DNA of 64,000 nt from Hydractinia symbiolongicarpus. Lineage: Eukaryota > Cnidaria > Hydrozoa > Anthoathecata > Hydractiniidae. The notes beneath the pieces were generated by a model. It was not told the origin of the DNA. It searched no databases and saw only the letters and a list, made by a program, of their open reading frames with translations. The position numbers and the translations under genes were made by a program. The stretch spans positions 13,786,501 through 13,850,500 of the forward strand of contig NC_079882.1 of NCBI RefSeq assembly GCF_029227915.1, in the 5' to 3' direction. Shown one piece after another: positions 12,301 to 20,980 of the stretch; positions within the stretch are counted from its first letter, which is position 1; every line of letters begins with the position of its first letter.

Positions 12301-15300
12301 AGAACGACGTGTTTAACTTTAAAGAAACTCTCCAGATACCTGACAAAATTGAATGTTACAACAGAACTGTAATAAGTGGAATTGAAGCCTTATGTATATT
12401 TTTGAAACGATTTGCTTATCCATGTCGGTATGGTGATATGATACCCTTGTTTGGCCGATCAGTACCAGAGCTAAGCGTCATTTCGAATTATATAATGGAC
12501 ATATTCACATGCACTTTTCTCGACTCCTTTCTGATTTCAACCATGCTACTACTGTTCATGCAAAAGGTGTTGCATTGGATAATTGCTGGGGATTTATCGA
12601 TGAAACAGTGAGGCCATTTGCAGACCAACAGATAACCAAAGGATTCTTTACAACGGTCATAAAGAGTACACTCCATCAAATTTCAATCGGTAGTTACTTG
12701 CTAACCTCTGGGGTCCCATGTAAGGTAGACGGCATGATTGTGCATTACTAAATAATTCAAGCCTATTCAATAAACTTTATCAACATTCATTTTCCCTAGC
12801 TGGCAATCCCTTGTGATCTACGGAGATCCTGCGTATTCTTTGCGGCTACACCTACGAAGTCAAATAAGAGGCGCTAGATTAACCCCAAATGAAAATTGTT
12901 TAACCAATCTATGAGTTCAGTCAGGATATCGGTTGAATGGGTGTTCGGTGACATTGTCGAATATTTTGCTTTCTTGAACCATCGTAAGAAATTTAAAAAA
13001 TTGGACTAAGTGCTGCTGCTACACAACGCTAGAACTTGCTTGTATGGTAACATAACATCAAAGTACTTTGACTTATATGCACCTAAAATTGACGACTATT
13101 TTTTGTGAATACATTTTGCTCTTTGTTTATCACTGATCCAAAGAATAGATTGTTCCTTTCATATTCCGTTCTGTATTATAACCAAAATTTTGTTTTTATT
13201 GCTTAATCACTGGAAATTCTGAATTCCTAGCCAATCAATGCTTAATTCTACAGAACTCCTAGTAAAATCGTACTGAATAAGATGGACAAGATTCTGAGAA
13301 TTGTCAAGGAAAAAAAAGAAAAATAGCGAGCTTGATGTCTAGAAAATACTACTACTTTTAAATAAAAAACCAACAAAATACAACTTCTAAGTGTTAACTA
13401 TGTCCCTTGATGTCCCGTTGTCACTTCTTTGAATTTTTTTCTATCAAAACAAAAACTGCTTGTTTTGTTTGTTGCATCTTCATCGACATGTGGTTTTGCT
13501 GCTGTTGCTGCATCTGAAGCATAGGTTGTTGTTGTTCTATCATGCGATTAAATTGAGAATCCTGATTCTTCAAACTTTTTCTTTTTATTTCTTATTGCTC
13601 CTTTTTTAAATCAATTTCCAGTTCTCTCAGGTTGAATTCTTTTTCAGCCTTTTCTTTCAAATAACCTATAGTTTTACTTCCAGTAGATCTAGTTTTCTTT
13701 GGTCTTTCTCCCTCTTCAAGATCTTGTTTTCTTTTAGAGGTTTCAGCAAATGTTTCCATGCATGTCCTTCTCACATCTTTGACCTTACTCTCGTCACTTT
13801 CCTGTTTTTCTCGTTTCAATATAGCTAAGTCTTCGATCTCCTTTTCATACTCTAGAATTCTGTTTAGTATTTCCCATCAAAATATCAAGGTCAGTTACAT
13901 CAGTTTCGATGCCAGATGCTTTTTTTTCATCTAATGCTTTTTTCTCATGCCTCTTCCGCATGGCAGCAAAATGCTCTCGAACAGCTCTTTGATCGACTGA
14001 GAAGGAAGGAACTAATTCGATACTGTTGAGGTTAACAGCAACCTTGGACCAAGAATCGCCTCTTTTCTTGGTGCTTTTTTTAAACTGGTAAGATTCGATT
14101 AACATAATCTCGCGACACAACAAGATTTCTCTTTCTTCGTTCCACAACATTGGTCTATTGCCACCATTTTTTTTTTTATTTCTGACCACCCTCTCTAAAC
14201 AAGAATAATTTGCCATATCGGCCAGGGAACCTAGACTATCTCTTTTTGTAACTATAATTGTTCAAACGCTTAACGCGGCATGTGAGGCGGGTATCCTGGA
14301 TATAGCATATATATTTACGTTGTTTTTGCAATTAAATTGGTTGATGTTTAAATGTTGGTTGTTGGTTTTCAGTTCAGTTGCTTTATTCTTGTTTCAGGTG
14401 CGGACTTTTATCTGGCGATCCAAAGGAGATATCCCCTATATTTACTCAGTTCTTAGAATCAGTGTGGCAACTAATGAACCAATACCCTGCCGCTTTTCAG
14501 TTTAATGAACGATTTCTTCTTGAGATCCATGAGCACGTGTATTCATCACAAGTATGTAAGCCATAAAACTATTCCAACCGTGTGCTATTTGGTGGGCGCG
14601 TTATTTAAAATAATATTTCTTTCATAGTTTGGTACGTTTTTGGGAAACTGTGAAAAAGAGAGAAAACAAAAGCAGTATGTCCATTTGTCAAACTAGTTCA
14701 GTTATCTAAAAAAGTTTTGTTTGCAAAATTTTCGGTGCCTTGGGAAAATACGAAGTGGAAATTGCCTTTTAAGTATTTAGTCATTATCTGGAATGAAAGC
14801 TTAAGACAAAATAAATTTAAATAAACAAATTTTTACCTAATTTAGACTTGTTATTTTTCTAAAGCACCTTCATACAGATTTTTTTGTAATAGATTACCGT
14901 TCGGATAGATATGCTTGTAATTTCGTTTTTATTGTATACTCTATATTAGATTATCCCAAAAAACGTACTCTTTGTGGGGCTATATGTGGCATAATTTACC
15001 AGACTATGTTAATCCATTCTACAAAGATGGAGAGCACGGAGTCTTACAACCCTCCACCTCTCCACAGCAATTAAGGTGTGTGTATTTACCCATTTTTTCT
15101 GTACCTCCTGATTTTAAACTTATTTTTATCGAGTAATCACGTGTTAATATTTACTTCCATAAACAGGCATTTAACATGAGCAAAATCTCATGTAAAAGTG
15201 TATATTTGTATTTGTTGACTATTTCGAAAACAGATTGTTGTTGTTTTGTGTTCTGTGCACTATATAAACCGAGTCATGTTACAGAAGATTTAGAATTGCA

Positions 15301-17821
15301 AACCTGGCCTGATCTTTTAAATTGCTGGTTACTGGAATTTCTTAATTTAGTGTTTTCCTATTTAAAAAAGTAATATTTCAATACAAATTGATATATATTT
15401 TTTTAGGTTTTGGAGGAGTTTATACAACAGGTATATTAACAATGTCCATCCAAGACAGTCCGTCCCAGATTATGTTTGTTCATTAAATGACCACAATGAT
15501 TCGTTGAGAGACCATATCAGATATCTTGAAAAGGTAGTGTTACTTCTTCATTGCTGGTCATGTGTCAAACGTGCTTAAGCAAGTAAAAACGTGCACGTTT
15601 CCCTTTTTGTTTCTGTTTTTGTGTTTGTTTGTTTTCTTGTGTTTGTTTGTTTCTATGTTTGTGTTTGCGGAAATTATACGTTGTGATAACATAACGTATG
15701 TATGGGTTATTGATTTGATTTTTTTAGCGGATAGACCCATTACATCAATTAAAAGATAATAACAGAACAAATTCAGATACCAATTTACTGGGTGTACATA
15801 ATAACAGCGGGACGGATTGGCTGTCTAAGTCCTCCGTATCTACCCATACCCCTAAAAATACAAACATAGAAGATAGCGATTTGCCGGGCGATAGTCATTC
15901 GTCTAAAAACCTTGTTTTAAATGAACGATATATATTAGAAACGGCTGAGAAAGATGGAATTGAAAAATATTACGTAAATATTCGCAAAGTAGAGTCCGTA
16001 CCAGACTTGACCAAAGATATACCCATCTTTGCATTAAATTGGAGTTCAGTTCGTGACGTATCGCAATGTTCGTGTGGAAAACCCATTGATTCGCTCAGCA
16101 GAAAGGTAGGTCTGTAATTGTTTTTCCTGTACAAAGAATTGCATGTGCGATCCGTTATAGACGATATCATTTAAAGTGCCCGTCGGCCATAAATCTCGAA
16201 CTATTTATTTGTGAAGCATCACTGACCATCTGGACTTAATTCTTGGTAGATTTATTCACAAATATAAAAAAATTAATTTCATATAAATTTTTTTTAATTA
16301 CGTCATTAGGGTCAGCGATATTTTTACGATAAGGCGACTCCAACTTAATTAGTTGTTCTACGGGCCCGACCGACCCTAACTTTCACGAAAACAAAAAATA
16401 ATATCAGGCAGAAAAAGTTTAAAAAATATCTCCTCTGCTTGCTATAATAACCCTAGCAAATATATATATTCTGAAAGCAAAATAAATTATCTCGGGAGTG
16501 ATGATAAAATATTTCCATAAAAAAAATCCAAAAAGGAGAAAAAAAATTATATACAAAAACTCACCCAGTTTATTTTATCGAACACTCCCTTCAGTAAAAT
16601 TTTTGTTCGTTGAAAAACATGTGGTTGCGAAGCTCTTATTCAGCTCTACAAAACTTTGCTTTTTTTACTCAAAACAACACGTGGTTTCAAAAATATGGCA
16701 TATTTTATGTTACAATAGCTGTTTTATGACTGACTTATCTATTTTTAAGCATGATGGATCAACAACTCGTTAGAAAAAGCAAAGTTCTGTAGCCAAAGAT
16801 ATAATAATCGCAACAAACTTGTTTTCGAAAAAATTCGACAATATGGAGAGGAGTGTTCGACAAAAATATATACTGTTACGACTGAAAATTTTGTTTCAAG
16901 AAAAAGCAAATCAAAGATCTTTTTACCTGCATAAATCATGGTGAAGGAATTTTACACCCACTTAAACTATGAATAATTAATAACTCATGAATGTTTTATT
17001 AAAAATTAAAGGCAAAGTGTTTTCACAGAGCTTTGGGTCTTGTTATTATTAAACAGACAACAGGATAACATAACATAACAGGATAAAAACGAAAACAATT
17101 AATAAATAAATTAAAAAGGCATAGATAATAAGTAATAATAAACTTGTATAGATTATTATTAAAGTGTGAACGTTTCCTATATTATATGTGGAGATACAAT
17201 TTTTTATAACTCTCTTTAATTATCCCACAGATAAAATATATTTAAGGAATTTTAAACCTTGAGCACACTATTGAAAACACTAAAAGATAAAAAAGATTTT
17301 TCCTCATTTTATCTCTCTTAACAATAAATAATTTTGATTCTTTTTTTAAAAAATATCAAGAAAATGTGCCATAGAATCAAAATTAAAAAAATTATTTTTT
17401 TAAAAAAAAATGACCTTAAAGGGGGTCACCGTATCCTTAATCTAAAATTATACTAAACAAGGTGAATCAAAAACGTTACTTTAGGACCACCATTGATAAG
17501 GCCACTTGAATTTGATTTTTTTTTTCATGGAACTTGTTGCGATTAAGCTAAAATCACGATGCGCTAATTTTGTAATCAAAAAAATAGTTACGTGGTTAAA
17601 CAGTTATTAAAATAACATTTCTGTATAACTTGCTGTATAACTTTTAAAAGCAAGTTTTTGAGCATGCAAGTATTTTGATCTTTTCACCTTTACAGCTAGT
17701 TACATTTGTTTAGTGAGACAATTTATTATTATTTTTTCCTTTGCAACTAAAAAATATAAACTGTGTGCGTTATGCGAAAATACATAGAAAATATGCTTGT
17801 CCGTAGCACCCTCCTCTGTTG

Positions 17822-17853
<32 letters not shown>

Positions 17854-18147
17854 CATTATCAACCAGCTACTATCGACTCGCCCGTAGAACAAGTAATTAA
17901 GTTGGAGTCGCCTAAAGGTAAAAAGATAAAATATTTATGTTTATAACTTGCTACAACAATTAAGTCAAAGAGGGTCGCTTACTTTATGCCAATAGGGTTA
18001 ATGTTATTTTTTGTTTAGTATCATTGTTGGAATTGTGGAAAAGTGTTTTGTGCAAGATGCGTGGACAAATCATCGCAAATTCCGGGACATTATTCTGGTA
18101 ACAAAGTACCTGTTTGTAAACCGTGTTATAAAATTTTACGTAGATAG
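188..18147 (+). CDS. Myotubularin-related phosphoinositide 3-phosphatase with C-terminal FYVE-like finger (3' eight exons)
   Basis: Exons 188-313, 540-589, 14398-14551, 14628-14674, 14950-15075, 15407-15533, 15728-16105 and 18019-18147 all have AG/GT borders. They join in phase (1137 nt, 378 codons plus TAG). The first exon carries the CX5R phosphatase loop CSDGWDRT. Later exons carry family motifs such as [32 protein letters not shown] and KTYSLW. The best family match from memory is MTMR6/7/8, which removes the 3-phosphate from PI3P and PI(3,5)P2 on endosomes. The last two exons encode a zinc finger of FYVE type. PH-GRAM and the start of the phosphatase domain must lie upstream of the window. 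Subfamily assignment is inference; membership of the myotubularin family is well supported. Confidence 0.93.
540..589 (+). CDS. Myotubularin exon ([14 protein letters not shown] segment)
   Basis: This 50-nt exon lies between AAATTTAG and GTAAAT. It encodes [17 protein letters not shown], with the final Arg codon split across the following 13.8-kb intron. The segment just downstream of the P-loop is highly conserved in myotubularins, which makes this very short exon secure. Confidence 0.9.
771..1561. mobile_element. 777-bp TIR element with 7-bp target duplication
   Basis: A 32-bp inverted repeat beginning CTTGGAGGAAAGAATACGG (778-809) is matched perfectly by 1523-1554 in the opposite sense. 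Direct copies of GGTTAAG flank it (771-777 and 1555-1561). Weaker inverted similarity continues inward (GCGTGAGG near 870, CCTCACGC near 1492). I see no convincing transposase inside, so it is probably non-autonomous. The TTAA within the duplicated heptamer leaves open a TTAA-targeting superfamily. Confidence 0.75.
1562..3169. other. Intron sequence without a clear gene
   Basis: The stretch has short open segments on both strands. On the minus strand near 2470-2600 one segment reads [11 protein letters not shown], and another near 2100-2290 reads as a short peptide, so an old transposon gene may be present. I cannot assign a family. Around 2650-2930 a plus-strand reading frame of 94 codons has no recognisable domain. 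Confidence 0.3.
3170..3450. repeat. Diverged direct tandem repeat of about 150 bp
   Basis: Two neighbouring segments share landmarks in the same order: a TTGAAAC block, ATGTATAGGA, TTTGACAAACG or TTCGACAAACG, and a GGGTTTGAA block (about 3199-3293 and 3349-3444). The copies are well diverged. Function is unknown and no ORF is shared. Confidence 0.5.
3960..4338 (+). repeat. MITE copy 1 (TACCGTAATGC family), left end incomplete
   Basis: Positions 4036-4338 are closely related to 61124-61435, including ATAAGGGG, CCTAAATCTTAGG, GTTGTGAAGATAT and TTTAATAAACGCCC. The copy ends in GCATTACGGTA at 4338, the right terminus seen in the complete copy. The matching left terminus is absent or unrecognisable here, so this copy is truncated or diverged at its left end. 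Confidence 0.65.
4339..7559. other. Intron sequence, mostly featureless, with one diverged tandem repeat
   Basis: Between 6060 and 6560 several phrases occur twice in the same order: CCTGAAAATATAT (6105, 6395) and AGAGTATATTCTTACAAAAA (about 6337, 6530). This shows an old duplication with one copy carrying an extra 90 bp. A 154-codon open frame at 5177-5641 has the hydrophobic, low-complexity look of a chance ORF. A minus-strand ATG frame near 5440 reads [16 protein letters not shown] but has no support. Nothing else stands out. Confidence 0.35.
7580..8139 (-). pseudogene. Helitron helicase C-terminal blocks
   Basis: On the minus strand 8139-7927 reads [20 protein letters not shown], matching the PIF1/Helitron helicase segment with (D/N)xSDxxxNGxxG. 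Further on, 7880-7730 reads [15 protein letters not shown] and [13 protein letters not shown], equivalent to the helicase motif region TVHKVQG...QMYVALSR. About 7700-7580 reads TIEYERL and [16 protein letters not shown]. The frame is interrupted by stops and a run of T bases. Confidence 0.78.
8413..8460 (-). ncRNA. Hammerhead-like ribozyme remnant (candidate)
   Basis: The minus strand contains CGATGAAGATAATCAG followed by TTGTCGAAACATG. This resembles the CUGAUGA...GUCGAAAC core of type I hammerheads carried by Penelope-like elements and retrozymes. The core starts CCGAUGA instead of CUGAUGA, so it should be inactive. It may mark a lost Penelope-like insertion. This is a pattern call only. 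Confidence 0.3.
8896..9144 (-). pseudogene. PIF1-type helicase Walker A segment of the Helitron
   Basis: The minus strand reads [20 protein letters not shown], which corresponds to the PIF1/Helitron Walker A GGAGTGKS/T. The key Lys is kept but Thr/Ser is replaced by Arg. It continues with [20 protein letters not shown], equivalent to APTGVAAxxIxGxTIHS. The Walker A change shows loss of ATPase function. Confidence 0.82.
9720..10165 (-). pseudogene. Helitron polyprotein middle region
   Basis: The minus strand reads [20 protein letters not shown] and [11 protein letters not shown], then [18 protein letters not shown], then [19 protein letters not shown]. These blocks are typical of the segment between the Rep and helicase domains in Helitrons. 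At least two frameshifts and two stops occur. Confidence 0.8.
10640..11044 (-). pseudogene. Helitron N-terminal block
   Basis: The minus strand 11044-10832 contains [18 protein letters not shown] and [12 protein letters not shown], a block found near the N-terminus of Helitron proteins. A further segment at about 10790-10640 reads [18 protein letters not shown]. The two are separated by stops. Family membership comes from memory of Helitron proteins. Confidence 0.65.
11051..12100. other. Intron stretch without a recognised gene
   Basis: A minus-strand frame at 11635-11381 begins [20 protein letters not shown] and is Lys/Glu-rich with no family I know. It could be part of the neighbouring Helitron or a chance frame. 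Near 11970-12060 a GC-richer segment (CCACGACTACAGGACG) may be the outer part of the Harbinger element. I could not confirm a terminal repeat. Confidence 0.3.
12120..13108 (+). pseudogene. PIF/Harbinger-superfamily DDE transposase (broken)
   Basis: Blocks in order on the plus strand are [96 protein letters not shown] and PKIDDYFL with TGA. GFID, YGDPAY and SVEW supply the three acidic catalytic residues. Several frameshifts separate the blocks. The gene converges on the Myb-like partner at 13440-14216, a standard two-gene Harbinger layout. Confidence 0.85.
13440..14216 (-). pseudogene. Harbinger Myb/SANT-like accessory protein (frameshifted)
   Basis: ATG at 14216 opens a frame with [19 protein letters not shown], a SANT-like block, then [15 protein letters not shown], then a long charged coiled-coil region ([20 protein letters not shown]). 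It ends in a Gln/Met-rich tail ([20 protein letters not shown]). A frameshift occurs near 13860 and a stop near 13590. Harbinger elements use such a partner for nuclear import and DNA binding of the transposase. It ends about 180 bp before the next myotubularin exon. Confidence 0.8.
14398..14674 (+). CDS. Myotubularin exons 14398-14551 and 14628-14674
   Basis: The first exon encodes [18 protein letters not shown] and continues to HEHVYSSQ. It ends at a GTATGT donor. After a 76-bp intron the second exon encodes [15 protein letters not shown] and ends in a Gln codon split by GTATGT. Together these form the C-terminal part of the phosphatase fold. The [16 protein letters not shown] stretch is characteristic of the MTMR6/7/8 branch. 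Confidence 0.92.
14950..15533 (+). CDS. Myotubularin exons 14950-15075 and 15407-15533
   Basis: Exon 14950-15075 reads [15 protein letters not shown] and ends with [10 protein letters not shown], the Arg codon being split by a GTGTGT donor. Exon 15407-15533 reads FWRSLYNRY and HPRQSV and ends with YLEK in front of GTAGTG. These are the end of the phosphatase core and the start of the linker or coiled-coil region. The order SLW, then PST, then FWR, then HPRQS follows the family layout. Confidence 0.91.
15728..16105 (+). CDS. Myotubularin linker exon and first half of the FYVE finger
   Basis: This phase-0 exon of 126 codons lies between TTTTTTAG and GTAGGT. The first 100 residues are polar, Ser/Asn-rich and low in conservation, as is usual for a linker. 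The last part reads [16 protein letters not shown] and ends SLSRK, the WxxxxD and first Cys pair of a FYVE-type zinc finger. The first Cys pair has the spacing CxC instead of the usual CxxC. Confidence 0.88.
16330..17915. mobile_element. 1.58-kb non-autonomous TIR element with TAA duplication, filling the last myotubularin intron
   Basis: The left end GGCGACTCCAACTTAATTA (from 16333) is repeated in inverse orientation up to 17912, with one mismatch over about 32 bp. TAA flanks both ends (16330-16332, 17913-17915), the target size and type of PIF/Harbinger elements. The inside is AT-rich, with a (TTA)n run at about 17824 and no credible ORF. A shorter relative lies at 62805-63445. Confidence 0.75.
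17824..17860. repeat. (TTA)n microsatellite
   Basis: About ten TTA/ATT units in a row lie inside the TAA-flanked element. The same place in the related copy near 63310 has a shorter TTTA/TTAT tract. Confidence 0.85.
18019..18147 (+). CDS. Myotubularin terminal exon, second half of the FYVE finger
   Basis: After the TTTGTTTAG acceptor the exon reads [14 protein letters not shown] and ends [11 protein letters not shown] followed by TAG. Joined to the previous exon it gives RKYHCWNCG, equivalent to the FYVE core R(R/K)HHCRxCG but missing one His and the Arg. The zinc ligands are otherwise present. The weakened basic patch suggests lower PI3P affinity, which is an inference. Confidence 0.9.
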   Translation, partial: YHCWNCGKVFCARCVDKSSQIPGHYSGNKVPVCKPCYKILRR

Positions 18148-18660
18148 TGGAATTTAGAATAGTGCTGCGGAGAATGTCTTTTTTTAATTTTTGAAAAAAT
18201 TACTTTACAATGCACAAAAAAAGATGTACGCATAGTTGTTTTTGCGATATTGTTTTTTAACATTTTTCGTGTCATTTTTGCTTTTTTTTTAATTTAAGAT
18301 TGTTTGTATTTTTATGTACACTGAAAAATTAAAAACGTTTAAAAAAGATTTTATGTTGTAACGACAATGTTTTTCACTAAGCTTTTTTCATGCCGTGTGC
18401 TTTATTAAATTACTATCGTATTAAAGCTGATCTTTCTCTATCTGGATCAGACCAGATGGGACCGCGATCGAGTGGAATTTTGATTCAGGCACGCGCAAAG
18501 GGGATGATTTTTTAAATTAAAAGTACTTTAAAGCCGCTCCAAAGAAAGCTGAACAAAACACCTACACCTAAGAATACAGCCGATAACATCAAGACATATA
18601 CACAAATTCCAAATGATCTCCATAACCATTGACATTGCGAAGGGTAAAAAATTATGTCGA
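18148..18660. other. Myotubularin 3' flank
   Basis: AT-rich sequence follows the TAG stop. ATTAAA-type sites (for example near 18404) could serve for polyadenylation. No ORF of interest was seen. Confidence 0.4.
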
Positions 18661-18679
18661 TCACATCGAGCGCCGTTGA

Positions 18680-18714
18680 TGGTTCGAGCCCACCAGGACA
18701 AGCCTTCACTTCCG
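18680..18714 (+). repeat. SINE module, forward copy (35-bp arm of an inverted pair)
   Basis: The segment begins TGGTTCGAGCCCACCAGGAC. It contains GGTTCGAGCCC, close to the pol III box B consensus GGTTCGANTCC. An exact inverted copy of all 35 bases lies at 19073-19107. Confidence 0.6.
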
Positions 18715-18929
18715 ATAATAATAGCCACATACCAAGTCGCGTGTTTCGTTACATCAGCCCATATATACTGAAGTGTTCTGGGTACAGTATTATATATTAT
18801 AAAGTTTATAGAACAGTAGTATTACATATCACACAATTCCTAGAACAGTAGTAGAGCACAGCACCGGGCGTATACATTAAACAATATTCAGTAGTGGAGG
18901 TGATCTCTATCGGCGAAAGTGAAAACTTG

Positions 18930-19002
18930 GACCGGGCGGGATTTGAACCAGCTACCATTGAGTTAGCGCCCTACTGCGCTGCCAACTGAGATATCAGTCC
19001 GA
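18930..19002 (-). repeat. tRNA-derived SINE head (tRNA-like, minus strand)
   Basis: The minus strand has a box A-like TATCTCAGTTGGCAGCGC (about 18993-18976) and a box B-like GGTTCAAATCC (18949-18939) at tRNA-like spacing. It continues with CCAAGTTTTCACTTTCGCCG, related to the tail of the neighbouring 35-bp modules. A true tRNA is unlikely because no clean acceptor and anticodon stems form. Confidence 0.6.
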
Positions 19003-19072
19003 TAGTGAGATGAGTTTGCAATTGCCTTTTCTCTTTCTACAGTATCGATCCCCGTTAGTGGTTCGTGATTGG

Positions 19073-19107
19073 CGGAAGTGAAGGCTTGTCCTGGTGGGCT
19101 CGAACCA
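19073..19107 (-). repeat. SINE module, inverted copy
   Basis: This is the exact reverse complement of 18680-18714. It lies about 70 bp from the tRNA-like head of the minus-strand SINE. Three related modules in both orientations lie within 430 bp. Confidence 0.6.
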
Positions 19108-19270
19108 CGACGGATAATGATAGCGGCTGCATTTGTTTGCCAAAATTTGTGATGCTAAACCACGCATAAAATCTATCTGTAACCTAAGGGTAACTGATAA
19201 GTTTTCGTTGTTTTTCTGCAGGCGCTAACGACTAGTCTCCAAAGCAATAGACATTGTTTGGATATTCAAA

Positions 19271-19350
19271 ATGGCTGCTGAATCGCTACTTTGTGCAACG
19301 GAAGTAGTAAATAGCGATGTTCGGACCATTGGCGGGAGTTTGGAGCTTGG
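19271..19350 (+). CDS. Possible first exon of a host gene
   Basis: ATGGCT in a good start context (CAAAATGG) opens a frame reading MAAESLLCATEVVNSDVRTI. After SLELG it meets a GTAAAG donor at about 19351. The upstream 100 bp are relatively GC-rich for this region, as expected near a promoter. I found no downstream exons, so the gene would continue beyond the repeats. The protein is not recognised. Confidence 0.3.
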
Positions 19351-19359
19351 TAAAGTACA

Positions 19360-20342
19360 CTTTTTACCCAGATACTTTTATAATATCGTATGTTCTTTCG
19401 ACCTGACATTGTTAGTATTTTATTTTAAAACGAGTCTAAAGAAGAAAAAAGTTGCTTAACAATAATCCTCTTGTACTGCTTTAAAGTTAAAATGCGTACA
19501 ATAAAAACGGTGAAAACAATTCTCAAAGTTTTGAATTTTTTATTTCCTAATATATTGTCTAATTATTACAAGCTCGTGAGCTTGTATTAAAACGCAAATG
19601 TGTCCTACAAGAATGGAAATTTTTGCCTCTCTGAGCACCGACACGGGAGTCGTCGTGTGTTCGAATCTCATCTTGGTAACTATTTTTACTTTTTTTTTCT
19701 TTTTTAAAAAGATAAGACAAGTGTTCAAAACACTTGTTTAACTAACTAGTAAATAAAGGTGTTTCCACCAAACTTTTTAAAAGTGAATGTAGGCAGAATT
19801 AACTGAATTTCGCAAATTTTGGGGTTTGTGGGTTTGTGGTCTTTCTTCTTCCTGTCAGTCGGTTCACCCAAGACGGACCCATCGAAAATTAAAAGTTCGA
19901 GGAATTTTCCGTTCAGGAAGGTCTCACAAATCAATTTTGAAAAATAAGTGTGTAACAAATATTATTGCGTATCTGAATAGTAAAATATGTCGTGTCTAAC
20001 TTCGTAACAAAAATCCCAATTTGATAGACAGCTTTTTGTAAACTTTATTCGCGAGGTTGTTTGCGTATATCATACGTCTTGTTACAGGTTAAAGCGTTAC
20101 ATAAAAAAGTGAGGAAACATTACAAATGAAAAAGTTAACAAAACAAAGAAGCAAATCTGGACTTTAATATCATCTCTTTTAGGATTCGTTTAAAATTGAG
20201 ATAATTATTCAGAGGTATATACTAACGCATATCTCACTTCTGAGTTCAAAATTATTGTTAACCCTTGGTGTGGATTATCTCTGCAGTGCCAAATAAGTAA
20301 AGATATCAAAAAAAAAGAAAATTGTCAAGGTTAAATATTACA
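19360..20342. other. Intergenic or intronic stretch without a gene
   Basis: Around 19620-19675 a box B-like GTGTTCGAATCTC suggests another worn tRNA-derived SINE on the plus strand. The rest is AT-rich with no convincing feature. Confidence 0.3.
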
Positions 20343-20980
20343 TTAATCATTTAAACACTCTTGCAGTACTTTCTGTTGCCTAATTGTAATTAAGGGTATT
20401 CCCAAATCACACAGCCGCCTTTTTTTGGTCACATCGGACATTTTGCGCTCATTAATTTTCGTCCGAACTACGGTCCAGTGGAAACCTGTTTTGTGTTTCA
20501 AGTTGAAACGTTCCATGTCTTCTCTACCTATAAATAAAATGTTTGTTATCGTCATTGATTAAGAATGTATCTTTTCTTTCGTTTTACACGTGATCTTCTC
20601 CCCTTCGTTTTTCATTATCACTAAGTTTTAAAATAGTGCTAGACCTGTTCTGTTAAGACTATAAAATGACGGGCATAGCTTTTCCCTCGTTGTTTTTTTA
20701 TATAGATCCACCAAAAGTCTTCATAAAAGTCTCATTGAACTGGTCCCATTTCGCACTTTTACTTTTTCTAAAAGAAAGATGGACACACCAGATAATTTAG
20801 TCATCTTGTACAAGCAAATGTGAATTTGAAGCTCTTCAACGATTTGTCATTTTTCTATTTGTGAGGAATTAAGTAGTGATAACTCACTTTTAGTTGCACT
20901 TGAGGAGCCACAATCACTTCTATATTCCTCAGCTATGTCTTCGTTGTCACTGCTGATATTATCCCCTGGAATGCTTGCTA
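20343..20980 (-). CDS. Possible last two exons of an unrecognised minus-strand gene
   Basis: The minus-strand exon at about 20980-20889 reads SIPGDNISSDNEDIAEEYRS and ends at a GTGAGT donor. The exon at about 20535-20343, after a TTTATTTATAG acceptor, continues in phase through REDMERFNLKHKTGFHW and ends QKVLQECLND plus stop. The matching phase across AG/GT borders is the main support. I recognise no domain. It could be a host gene or a transposon gene. Confidence 0.35.

Larger units (their letters stand above)
590..14397 (+). other. 13.8-kb intron of the myotubularin gene, filled with transposon remnants
   Basis: The donor GTAAAT at 590 and the acceptor TTGTTTCAG ending at 14397 join a split Arg codon (AG|G), which proves that the exons on both sides belong together. 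The intron holds a 777-bp TIR element (778-1554), diverged tandem repeats (3.17-3.45 and 6.06-6.56 kb), a MITE copy (ending 4338), a Helitron relic on the minus strand (about 7.5-11.0 kb) and a Harbinger gene pair (12.1-14.2 kb). I see no host exon in it. Confidence 0.85.

Noticed and set aside
11966-14300. Terminal inverted repeats of the Harbinger pair
   Set aside because: Compared segments near 11970 and 14250-14300 on both strands and found only short, chance-level similarity.
18930-19002. Functional tRNA gene on the minus strand
   Set aside because: Box A and box B are present, but the acceptor and anticodon stems do not pair well and related modules repeat nearby, so a SINE is more likely.
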